NCBI GenBank assembly: GCA_041658725.1
Contig: JBAZZQ010000066.1
Location: forward strand, 1 to 19,510
DNA length: 19,510 nucleotides
Direction: 5' to 3'
DNA from: JBAZZQ01 sp041658725
GTDB taxonomy: Bacteria; Planctomycetota; Phycisphaerae; JAAYCJ01
Shown here: positions 7,273 through 13,718 of the stretch, piece by piece
Position numbering within the stretch: position 1 is the stretch's first letter
Layout of the letters: every line of letters starts with the position of its first letter
Translations under genes and position numbers: made by a program
Notes under the pieces: generated by a model
Database searches by the model: none
What the model was told of the DNA's origin: nothing
Seen by the model: only the letters and a program-made list of their open reading frames with translations

Positions 7273-9066
7273 CTATTTCGTCGGCGGAACAATCCGCAGA
7301 GCCAACTCTGTCAACTGTGCCTCGGAAACCTCCGACGGCGCCATCGTCATCAAACACTGAGCCTGTTTGGTCTTAGGAAACGCGATGACATCCCGAATCG
7401 TGCTGTATCCGAAAAGGAGCATAACCATCCGGTCGATCCCCAGCGCAATTCCACCGTGAGGCGGAGCGCCGTATTTCAAAGCGTCCAGCAAAAATCCGAA
7501 TCGGCTCTGCTGCTCTTCCGGACTGATGTTCAGCAGTGCGAATAATTTCGCCTGAACGTCGGACCGATGAATACGAATACTTCCTCCGCCGATTTCTATG
7601 CCATTCAATATAATATCATACGCCTTCGCCTTGACGTTTAGCGTGTCTGTTTCCAATTTGTCCAGGTCCTCATCCTGCGGGCTGGTGAATGGATGATGAA
7701 CCGCCACATATCGCTTTTCCTTCTCGTCATAGTCCAGCAAAGGGAAATTCATAACCCAACAGAAATTGTATTTGTTTGGATCAATTAATCCCAATTCCTC
7801 ACCGAGTTTCAATCGCAACGCCGCCAGGGCTCCGTTGGTATTACTGGGTTTATCGGCAATGCACAAAATCAAATCGCCGTCCTTTGCTCCCGTTTTCTCC
7901 ATGATCTGCTTGTGCAGCTCGGACGTAAAGAATTTCGCGATCGTACCGGTCAGGCTCTCGCCTTCCACCCGGAACCACGCCAGACCCTTGGTGCCGAAAT
8001 CATTCTGAAGCCATTTATCCATCGCGTCGATCTGAGCCCGCGAAATCTTCGCCGACCCGCCCGGAACCGCCAAGACTTTTACAATCCCCTTATTGGCGAT
8101 TGCCTGTTTAAACACCTTAAATTCACTTTTACAGGCAATTTCGCTGATGTCGGACAACAGCATCTCAAACCGCGTGTCCGGCCGGTCGATTCCATATTTA
8201 TCCAACGCCACGGAATAATCGATCCGCGGGAATGGCCGGAAAATATCAACACCCTTGAGTTCTTTCATAAGCTTTACAAGGAGCCCTTCGATCAGCTCCA
8301 TGATATTTTCCGGCTGAATGAATGACATCTCCACGTCGAGCTGGGTGAATTCCGGCTGACGGTCGGCTCGGGAATCTTCATCCCGGAAACACCGGACGAT
8401 TTGAACGTATTTATCAAACCCCGCCACCATCAAAAGTTGTTTGAAGAGTTGCGGCGACTGCGGGAGCGCGAAAAAATGCCCCGGCTGAAGTCTCGCGGGG
8501 ACCAGAAAATCTCTCGCCCCTTCCGGTGTTGATTTAGTCAAAACCGGTGTTTCCACTTCGATAAAACCGTGCTCATCGAAATAATCCCGCATCAGTTTGC
8601 ACATCTTGTGCCGCATGAAAAGCCCTTGCTGCATCTTAGGCCGGCGCAGGTCCAAATATCGATATTTAAGCCGAATGTCTTCGCCCGCATCCACCGCGTC
8701 TTTAACCATAAATGGCGGCGTGGCCGACTTGTTCAGCACTTCGACCTCGCGAGCCAGCACTTCGACTTCGCCCGTCGGCAGTTTAGGATTGATCATCCCC
8801 TCGGGACGCGGACGCACCCTGCCCGTAACGGCGATCACATCCTCGCATCGCAGCGTATCCGCCAGATCATGGCCTTCTTTATTCACATCCGGGTCGAACA
8901 CCACCTGCGTCAGCCCGTCCCGATCGCGAAGATCAATAAAAATAATCCCGCCATGATCCCGGTACGACTGCACCCAGCCGCAAAGCAAAACGTCCGTCCC
9001 GACCTCGCTCGCTCGCAATTGCCCGCAGCTATGGGTCCGCTTGTTGTACGCTATACTCACCACCAT
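7273..9066 (-). CDS. aspS: Aspartyl-tRNA synthetase, bacterial type
   Basis: Charges tRNA-Asp with aspartate; class II synthetase, 597 residues, normal for the bacterial form with GAD insertion. Order: OB-fold anticodon domain (about 10-110), catalytic core with FRDEDSRADRQPEFTQLDVE (motif 2, from 227), GAD-type insertion (about 290-410), and the C-terminal ALGIDRMVMLLFG (motif 3). In the OB-fold it reads YRDHGG and later RPRPEG, like the Pseudomonas-type non-discriminating enzymes, not the E. coli form (RDLG). This suggests it may also charge tRNA-Asn, to be amidated by GatCAB; that is inference from two positions. The ATG at 9066 has GGAGG five bases upstream. It probably heads an operon with folE. 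Confidence 0.96.
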   Translation of the reverse strand: MVVSIAYNKRTHSCGQLRASEVGTDVLLCGWVQSYRDHGGIIFIDLRDRDGLTQVVFDPDVNKEGHDLADTLRCEDVIAVTGRVRPRPEGMINPKLPTGEVEVLAREVEVLNKSATPPFMVKDAVDAGEDIRLKYRYLDLRRPKMQQGLFMRHKMCKLMRDYFDEHGFIEVETPVLTKSTPEGARDFLVPARLQPGHFFALPQSPQLFKQLLMVAGFDKYVQIVRCFRDEDSRADRQPEFTQLDVEMSFIQPENIMELIEGLLVKLMKELKGVDIFRPFPRIDYSVALDKYGIDRPDTRFEMLLSDISEIACKSEFKVFKQAIANKGIVKVLAVPGGSAKISRAQIDAMDKWLQNDFGTKGLAWFRVEGESLTGTIAKFFTSELHKQIMEKTGAKDGDLILCIADKPSNTNGALAALRLKLGEELGLIDPNKYNFCWVMNFPLLDYDEKEKRYVAVHHPFTSPQDEDLDKLETDTLNVKAKAYDIILNGIEIGGGSIRIHRSDVQAKLFALLNISPEEQQSRFGFLLDALKYGAPPHGGIALGIDRMVMLLFGYSTIRDVIAFPKTKQAQCLMTMAPSEVSEAQLTELALRIVPPTK

Positions 9067-9099
9067 TTACCTCCAAATCAGCCAAAAGTCTAAAGTGTT

Positions 9100-9141
9100 G
9101 AATTTTAGCGTATGGACAGGATTCTATCCACTCTAAAATTC
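9100..9141 (-). promoter_or_regulatory. 42-base interrupted palindrome upstream of aspS
   Basis: GAATTTTAG (9100-9108) and CTAAAATTC (9133-9141) pair perfectly. Inside, TGGACA and TATCCA pair at five of six positions. It begins 34 bases above the aspS start, so it would be either a 5' leader hairpin or an operator. No U-run follows it. Confidence 0.5.
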
Positions 9142-9182
9142 ATTGAAAGGCAATCCACCCGAAACTCGAAACCGGTTTTTTC

Positions 9183-9211
9183 TTGACATTATTGGCCTTA
9201 AGTTGTTTAAT
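9183..9211 (+). promoter_or_regulatory. Upstream sigma70-type promoter of the secreted protein gene
   Basis: TTGACA at 9183-9188, a 17-base spacer, and TTTAAT at 9206-9211. It is the first of two in tandem before the gene at 9337. Confidence 0.65.
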
Positions 9212-9253
9212 ACCCTGAATTAATGAAATCCGAAAGAAATGTCGAAATAATAG

Positions 9254-9282
9254 TTGACACTAGCAAAATATTTCGGTATGAT
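9254..9282 (+). promoter_or_regulatory. Downstream sigma70-type promoter of the secreted protein gene
   Basis: TTGACA at 9254-9259, a 17-base spacer, and TATGAT at 9277-9282. Transcription would begin near 9289, giving a leader of about 48 bases. Confidence 0.75.
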
Positions 9283-9292
9283 AACAACCAAC

Positions 9293-9312
9293 TGATGGAG
9301 ATTTTTCCATCA
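9293..9312 (+). promoter_or_regulatory. Small hairpin at the 5' end of the predicted leader
   Basis: TGATGGA (9293-9299) and TCCATCA (9306-9312) form a perfect 7-base stem with a 6-base loop, placed just after the predicted start of transcription. It could protect the mRNA 5' end. Confidence 0.45.
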
Positions 9313-9336
9313 CGGTAATATTATGGAGGATTAGAC

Positions 9337-9756
9337 ATGAAACGTGGTAAAATGGCGTTACTGACCGGATTGATTGGGCTTCTTGCAGCGCAGTTTGCCG
9401 GGGCCTGGGAGTATTGTGATTATGGCGTGGTTTATAACGACCCTATCGTGGTTCAGGAAAGAGTTTACGTCCCACCGGTAGTGCGCTACTATGAGCCGGA
9501 GGTGGTGGAAACCTCGTCTTTTGGAAATCGCTGGTTTTCCGTCAATACGACCAGGGTTATCGATCCTGGCTACGGCGATAGCACTGTCATTTATGATAGC
9601 CCGCGTGTCGTGCGATCTTATGGTTATTATGGCCCGACTTTTATAGCGCCGCGATATTATCGGCATGGTGTGAGAGTTATCTCGCCGAGACATGATTTTC
9701 GTTTCGACAGACACAGCTACCGTCATGATGGAGGTAGATTCAGGCGTGGTCATTAA
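9337..9756 (+). CDS. Small secreted Tyr/Arg/Val-rich protein, unknown function
   Basis: A 139-residue protein with a clear signal peptide (MKRGKMALLTGLIGLLAAQF, probable cleavage after AGA at about 23). The mature part is low in complexity, rich in tyrosine, valine, proline and arginine (VYVPPVVRYYEPEVVE, GYYGPTFIAPRYY), with a basic histidine-rich tail (HDFRFDRHSYRHDGG). I recognise no domain. Two consensus promoters, a leader hairpin, GGAGGA nine bases before the ATG and a strong terminator make it an isolated and probably highly expressed unit. An envelope, matrix or surface-structural role is a guess from composition and localisation. Confidence 0.75.
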   Translation: MKRGKMALLTGLIGLLAAQFAGAWEYCDYGVVYNDPIVVQERVYVPPVVRYYEPEVVETSSFGNRWFSVNTTRVIDPGYGDSTVIYDSPRVVRSYGYYGPTFIAPRYYRHGVRVISPRHDFRFDRHSYRHDGGRFRRGH

Positions 9757-9810
9757 TTAATATTTGACCGGCTGGACATTTCGCCGGGGTTTTTGTTTAA
9801 AATTTTTCAG

Positions 9811-9847
9811 CCTGTGGAGCACAGTTGTTGCTCCACAGGTTTTTTTT
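9811..9847 (+). terminator. Rho-independent terminator of the secreted protein gene
   Basis: A perfect 11-base stem (CCTGTGGAGCA and TGCTCCACAGG), a 7-base loop, then eight T. A weaker CCGGC/GCCGG stem followed by five T lies just before it at 9768-9794. Confidence 0.93.
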
Positions 9848-10152
9848 GGCCATGATGGAATTGGTCCATTTAGGTTTGTTGACTTTGTGGAGTTTGACGA
9901 CCTAGAATTGAATGAAAGGCGGTAGGCAAGGGGAGGTTTGAAAACTTCATAAACGAGGCGCCCAAAAAAGGCGTGTGTAAAGGTTCCCATTTACTTTTGG
10001 GGCTTGTTGCCAAATCCAGTTCGATCAGGACGACGTTGCCGAATAGACTTGATTGCTTTTAGGAAGGGCTGCAAGGGTGAGTTGGCCCTTACAGCGAAGA
10101 TGCAAAGCGATTTCGCGGCAAGGGGATTTGGCAACGGCCCCGGGGAGGGTTT
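9848..10152. other. Gene-free gap with secondary-structure potential
   Basis: No convincing coding frame. It contains a possible plus-strand promoter (TTGACT at 9879, 18-base spacer, TAGAAT at 9903) and the long-range inverted repeat described separately at 9999-10141. It separates the terminated secreted-protein gene from the 3' end of lpxB. Confidence 0.5.
9999..10141. repeat. Inverted repeat closing a 143-base structured element
   Basis: GTTGCCAAATCC (10006-10017) pairs perfectly with GGATTTGGCAAC (10124-10135), extended outward by GGGGC and GCCCC. The enclosed 106 bases contain further stems (AAGGGC with GCCCTT, and GCGA with TCGC). It could be a structured RNA or a non-autonomous repeat. 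It does not match tmRNA, SRP RNA or RNase P signatures that I know. Confidence 0.5.
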
Positions 10153-11316
10153 TCAGTTAAGTAAAGTTAAAACCAGGTCGGCGACGTGCTGACTTGGATG
10201 TGGTTGATAGAGTTTTTGGATAAGGGCTTGCATATCCCAACCGAGGCGATGTGCAAGCTCTTTATTTTTTACAAGGTGCAGGGCTTGGTCCAGGAGTTGA
10301 TTTTCGTCTTTAATATACGGCATAAATTCAGGGACAAGCTCGCGTCCGGACAGAATATTTATGAGCGAAAGGTATTTTGTTTTGATCATCCAGCGACCGA
10401 AAAGATGGTAGACGATTTTTGAAGCATTGTACATTACGATCATTGGCCGGGCATGCCAGGCGACTTCGAGGGTTCCGGTTCCTGAAGCCGCCAGAACGAG
10501 ATCGGCTTTTTCGATCAGAGTTCTACGATCTGTGGTGAAAATGTTTACCGTGTTGGGAGTGAGGAGCAGTCCCGTTGTGTCGGCGCGGTGAGTTTGAAAA
10601 CCGTTATGTTGGGCGATATCGATAACCGTGTCGGCAATATCTTTCCATGCGGCGATGCTGACGGTGACGGGGCCGACATTGTCGATAATTTTTCGGACGG
10701 TTCGCAGTTGGACGGGAAGAAGTTCCTTGACGACGTGGCGGCGAGAGCCTGGCATCAATAAAATTTTTGGATTTTGAAGATCGGCGAATTGTTTGGCCAG
10801 AACGGGATTCGCAGGGGCGTCTTTGATGAGGTTGATAAAGGGATGGCCAACGAAATCGGCATGAACACCGAAACGTTTGAAATATTCGGATTCAAAGGGC
10901 AAAATGACGGCGAGATGGTCTACGCGTTTTTTGATTTTTTTGATTCGAAACTCGGCCCAGGCCCAAACTTGCGGGGCGATGTAATAAAAAGTTTTAATGC
11001 CGCGTTTTTTCGCAGCCTTAGCGAGCGGAAGATTAAAGGTAGGGCTATCGACCAGGATGACCAGATCGACTTTTCCTTCGTTCATTAAGCGGACCAGTTT
11101 CCGATAGGCGGGGATAGCCCATTTCAAAGCTCCGACGACGCCGGTGAGCATAGCGGAGGTATCGGAGACATCATGGACGAGCTCACAACCAGCTTGGGCG
11201 AGTTCTTTACCGCCGATGCCCAGAAAAGTCTGACCCGGTAGTTTTTGACGGAGGAGGCGGACAACATCCGCGGCGTACAACTGACCGGAATTGTCCAAAG
11301 CGGAAATAATAATCAT
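10153..11316 (-). CDS. lpxB: Divergent lipid-A-disaccharide synthase (LpxB family)
   Basis: Family glycosyltransferase (GT19) that joins UDP-diacylglucosamine and lipid X in lipid A synthesis at the inner membrane. From ATG 11316 it has 387 residues, the normal length. Recognisable parts: LVILVDSPTFNLPLA with the conserved Asp, FYYIAPQVWAWAEFRIKKIKK, FVGHPFINL, LLMPGSRRHVVKELLP, ASGTGTLEVAWHARPMIVMY, and SLINILSGRELVPEFM. The N-terminal GEASGD motif is altered to LDNSGQ, so the usual glutamate is aspartate and the final aspartate is glutamine. The frame extends to 11406 but those 30 codons are word-repeat sequence. There is no clear ribosome-binding site. It is last in a leftward envelope cluster. 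Confidence 0.88.
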   Translation of the reverse strand: MIIISALDNSGQLYAADVVRLLRQKLPGQTFLGIGGKELAQAGCELVHDVSDTSAMLTGVVGALKWAIPAYRKLVRLMNEGKVDLVILVDSPTFNLPLAKAAKKRGIKTFYYIAPQVWAWAEFRIKKIKKRVDHLAVILPFESEYFKRFGVHADFVGHPFINLIKDAPANPVLAKQFADLQNPKILLMPGSRRHVVKELLPVQLRTVRKIIDNVGPVTVSIAAWKDIADTVIDIAQHNGFQTHRADTTGLLLTPNTVNIFTTDRRTLIEKADLVLAASGTGTLEVAWHARPMIVMYNASKIVYHLFGRWMIKTKYLSLINILSGRELVPEFMPYIKDENQLLDQALHLVKNKELAHRLGWDMQALIQKLYQPHPSQHVADLVLTLLN

Positions 11317-11373
11317 TGTGGAATATCTTATAGGGAAATTCGGTAAACGCAAAAGGGAAAATAAAGAGAAAGA

Positions 11374-11410
11374 AATATCCAATATCCAACACTCAACGCC
11401 CAACATCCAA
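11374..11410. repeat. Quasi-periodic word repeat upstream of lpxB
   Basis: Imperfect repeats of a 7-9 base word (AATATCC, CCAACACTC, CCAACATCC). It resembles other short word runs in this window's intergenic spaces, and it produces a false N-terminal extension of lpxB. Confidence 0.55.
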
Positions 11411-11439
11411 GTGAAGAAACTTTTTCCATTAAAACCGAT

Positions 11440-11655
11440 TTATCCAGCGGCCTTCGTTACCGTATATTTAACGGGAAGCAATTTTTTCAAGTCCAGCTGT
11501 TTTGAGGCATCGAGGATTTCAATGCCGACTATTCGATCATTTTCTCCGATATCCAGAACGATATCCTCAGTAAGTCTTTTATTGACGACTGTTTGTTTCC
11601 GATCATCGATTCGCAGGTAAAGCAAATCGGTCGTCGTATTATAGAGGACTTGCAT
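11440..11655 (-). CDS. DUF2283 family protein
   Basis: A 71-residue protein matching the DUF2283 pattern: MQVLYNTTTDLLYLRID at the start and IVLDIGENDRIVGIEILDAS in the second half. The biochemical role of the family is not known; members often sit near toxin-antitoxin or mobile genes. The start at 11655 lies one base after the stop of the BamE-like gene (TAA-A-ATG) with no good ribosome-binding site, so translation is probably coupled. A longer frame from 11820 exists but reads across the upstream lipoprotein gene in another phase and is spurious. Confidence 0.82.
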   Translation of the reverse strand: MQVLYNTTTDLLYLRIDDRKQTVVNKRLTEDIVLDIGENDRIVGIEILDASKQLDLKKLLPVKYTVTKAAG

Positions 11656-11656
11656 T

Positions 11657-11971
11657 TTATTTCTCGATCCACCCTTTGGGTTCGCATTCGATCTGACCGG
11701 TGCGTTCGTTGATCCATTTCTTCGCTTTGACCGTGTCTTTGTCGCTGAAATAGATTTTCGCTTCGTTGTTGCCTTTGTAATACCACCAGAGGTCCTTGAA
11801 CGGTTTTTCCTGGGGGTCACCGAGTGTGGCCTGGACGTCGTGCTTATCGGCGGAGCCGACCTGGATCATTTCCCAGCGGTCATGGGTAAAGGTATTCTGG
11901 CAGCCGGCGAATGCGATTACGCCGAGAAGCATGGACACCGCCAAACAGAAACGTAAAGAAGCATTTGACAT
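11657..11971 (-). CDS. BamE/SmpA/OmlA-like lipoprotein
   Basis: A 104-residue lipoprotein: leader MSNASLRFCLAVSMLLGVIA followed by the lipobox FAGC (C24). The mature part follows the SmpA/OmlA pattern: WEMIQVGSADKHDVQATLGDP, then LWWYYKGNNEAKIYFSDKD. In Proteobacteria BamE helps outer-membrane beta-barrel assembly; whether this distant member does the same is unknown. ATG at 11971 has AGGAG eight bases upstream. It is followed immediately by the DUF2283 gene and preceded by another lipoprotein gene 23 bases away. Confidence 0.8.
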   Translation of the reverse strand: MSNASLRFCLAVSMLLGVIAFAGCQNTFTHDRWEMIQVGSADKHDVQATLGDPQEKPFKDLWWYYKGNNEAKIYFSDKDTVKAKKWINERTGQIECEPKGWIEK

Positions 11972-11994
11972 TGGAATCTCCTGATATGGCTGAA

Positions 11995-12591
11995 TTAAAA
12001 CAGCTTGAAGTTGGATTTTTGTTTCTTTTCGATATTTTCCTTGGTCTGCTCTTTGGACACCCGGGCCTCCATGATGTAGGTGTCGGTCAGTCGAAGGCTC
12101 GAAGGGGCCAGATATGTTACTTCGAGAACGTACTTTCCCTGTCTGGTCTTTTCGCCGGTCCAGGCGAGGCGAAAGCGATAGGTCCTCGTGATTTTGTCCC
12201 AGTGAAGGTTTTGGGATTCTTTGGTCGTCATATTTTCTTCCCAAAATCCGATACGTTGCCCTTTCGTCTCACCGCTGGCCTTCTGGAAGGTATAAAGCTC
12301 GAAGCGGAAGCAGCCGACGGCTTTGGTCTGGTCGCCGAAGGAATCCAAGGGTCGCAAAACGACTTCGATCCCATCGGGAATCTGATCATCATCCCAGCTT
12401 CGGGGTTTGGTAAATGGTAAGATATCGATTTTGGCGGGCAGGAGGAGTTTGTATTGCTCATTGGTAGCCCACGGAGTGGAACCACCTTTGGCGCCGCTGT
12501 TTCTTTGCTCACAGCCCGTGATGATAAAACTCAGTGCCGTCAAAAGTAAAAAAACCGGTAAAAGGTAATTTTTTAAGTAACGATATTTCAT
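11995..12591 (-). CDS. Lipoprotein of unknown function
   Basis: A 198-residue protein with a leader MKYRYLKNYLLPVFLLLTA and lipobox IITGC, so probably anchored to a membrane. The mature part looks beta-rich (IDILPFTKPRSWDDDQIPDGIEVVLRPLDSFGDQTKAVG, written here to show the DDDQIPDGIEV core, and FRFELYTFQKASGE), followed by LRLTDTYIMEARVSKEQTKE. I do not recognise a named family. The start ATG at 12591 is chosen because GAGGA lies five bases upstream; five more codons are possible. It is the second gene of a leftward cluster (PEP-CTERM, this, BamE-like, DUF2283, lpxB), which suggests an envelope role. Confidence 0.78.
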   Translation of the reverse strand: MKYRYLKNYLLPVFLLLTALSFIITGCEQRNSGAKGGSTPWATNEQYKLLLPAKIDILPFTKPRSWDDDQIPDGIEVVLRPLDSFGDQTKAVGCFRFELYTFQKASGETKGQRIGFWEENMTTKESQNLHWDKITRTYRFRLAWTGEKTRQGKYVLEVTYLAPSSLRLTDTYIMEARVSKEQTKENIEKKQKSNFKLF

Positions 12592-12627
12592 AAACGTCCT
12601 CAGCATACGTATTAAGTCTCAATCCGA

Positions 12628-13386
12628 CTATTTTCGTCGGCGAAAGACGAGGGTTGTTCCCAGAGCCAGAAACAAGAGAGACGCAGGTTCGGGAACGGGG
12701 GATAAGGTCAAACCCGCCGGGGCATCGGCCTGGTCGTAGTAAGAGGCCACCGCCTGTTTCATTTGCTGGTCGAACTGCTGGTTCAAATCGGAAACAATCT
12801 GATCGGCAGCGCCGCCGGGGAGGGTAAAACCGAATTGCTTACCCAGCGTTAGATTTATCAAATCAATCAGCCATTGACCATGCACGTTGATAGGTCCGAT
12901 CTCGAACGACAGAGGGATCGAGACGGGATTGGCTCCGTCGCCAATGAGGGTGGCTTCATTCGTAATTTGCAGGTTAATGTCATAAGCGCCGTATTGATTT
13001 ATTTTGATATCCGCGTTGGCGATGCTGAACAAACCGTTCTCGATCTGAAGTTTGCGAACACCGTCGAAGAAGGTATAATCGTAACCTATAGTGGTTGGAG
13101 TTAGAATAAGTTCGGCTTGGGGTATGCCGCGGGTGCCGAGTAAAAGTTTGCCCTGGAGAGCGCCGTTTAAGGTGAGTTGGGTAGTCCCAAAATTATAGAT
13201 TTTGTCATTGAACGTCTGGGAAAAGCCGTAATCCCAACCCTGCGAAAGCCCATCCCGAGCCAACGTCTGGCTGAATCCGGCGGCACCCATCCCCAGGCGA
13301 ATGTTCTTGATCAAACCGGCTTGGGTTTCGAGCGAGGCCAGGGTAATGACTCCGAGAAACACCAAAATAGTTTTATTTTTCAACAT
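12628..13386 (-). CDS. PEP-CTERM sorted exported protein
   Basis: A 252-residue exported protein. Signal peptide MLKNKTILVFLGVITLASLE with cleavage probably after TQA. The C-terminus is a textbook PEP-CTERM signal: VPEPASLLFLALGTTLVFRRRK (motif PEP, hydrophobic helix, basic end), used for sorting by an exosortase. The middle is beta-rich and not recognised. The start at 13386 has AAGGAGG seven bases upstream and a consensus promoter at 13426-13454. A longer frame to 13440 would run through that promoter. It is followed by the lipoprotein gene after 36 bases, so the promoter may drive the whole cluster. Confidence 0.9.
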   Translation of the reverse strand: MLKNKTILVFLGVITLASLETQAGLIKNIRLGMGAAGFSQTLARDGLSQGWDYGFSQTFNDKIYNFGTTQLTLNGALQGKLLLGTRGIPQAELILTPTTIGYDYTFFDGVRKLQIENGLFSIANADIKINQYGAYDINLQITNEATLIGDGANPVSIPLSFEIGPINVHGQWLIDLINLTLGKQFGFTLPGGAADQIVSDLNQQFDQQMKQAVASYYDQADAPAGLTLSPVPEPASLLFLALGTTLVFRRRK

Positions 13387-13425
13387 GGCGTACCTCCTTA
13401 GGGTAAAATCAGTTAATAACAAGAC

Positions 13426-13454
13426 ATTATACCGAGTCAATAAACGTCTGTAAA
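13426..13454 (-). promoter_or_regulatory. Promoter of the PEP-CTERM gene
   Basis: On the minus strand TTTACA (13454-13449), a 17-base spacer, and a perfect TATAAT (13431-13426), 40 bases above the start codon. Confidence 0.75.
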
Positions 13455-13523
13455 CAGTTTATCGGCAAAAAGAGCCGGGCGGTCCGGCAGGAATACGGAT
13501 TTTGTAACCGTTCAGTCAGGCAT

Positions 13524-13588
13524 TGTGCCACGGCTGGCTTGTCCAGCCGTGTCTTAAGAGCATGGTCGGACAAGCCGACCGTGGCACA
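13524..13588. repeat. Facing pair of the TGTGCCACGG palindromic repeat
   Basis: Copy one (13524-13553) reads TGTGCCACGGCTGG then CTTGT then CCAGCCGTG. Copy two (13563-13588) is the same unit inverted, with the stem pair changed to GGTCGG/CCGACC. A third copy is at 16838-16867. Changes in the stem are compensated, and the GGCTTGTCC core is constant. Confidence 0.85.
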
Positions 13589-13636
13589 CCCTTTATTATG
13601 GGACGTGGATTTTGTGGCAGCAGGATTTGATTTTGC

Positions 13637-13665
13637 TTGTATCAGGGAAAAAGGGATGCTAAAAT
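13637..13665 (+). promoter_or_regulatory. Possible promoter of purD-pckG
   Basis: TTGTAT at 13637-13642, a 17-base spacer, and TAAAAT at 13660-13665, 54 bases before the purD start. A modest match only. Confidence 0.35.
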
Positions 13666-13718
13666 TCCGCTGAATTCTGACCGCTAAAAATAATATTTAA
13701 AAGTTCCTGGAAAATACT

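Larger units (their letters stand above)
13387..13718. other. Divergent intergenic region between PEP-CTERM gene and purD
   Basis: 332 bases with no coding frame. It holds the leftward PEP-CTERM promoter, two facing copies of a dispersed palindrome (13524-13588), and a weak rightward promoter before purD. Confidence 0.7.

Noticed and set aside
10004..10192. 62-codon plus-strand frame in the gap before lpxB
   Set aside because: It overlaps the 3' end of lpxB, has no ribosome-binding site, and is better explained by the inverted-repeat structure.
11317..11406. 30-codon N-terminal extension of lpxB
   Set aside because: It is encoded mostly by a word repeat; LpxB homology begins at the internal methionine.
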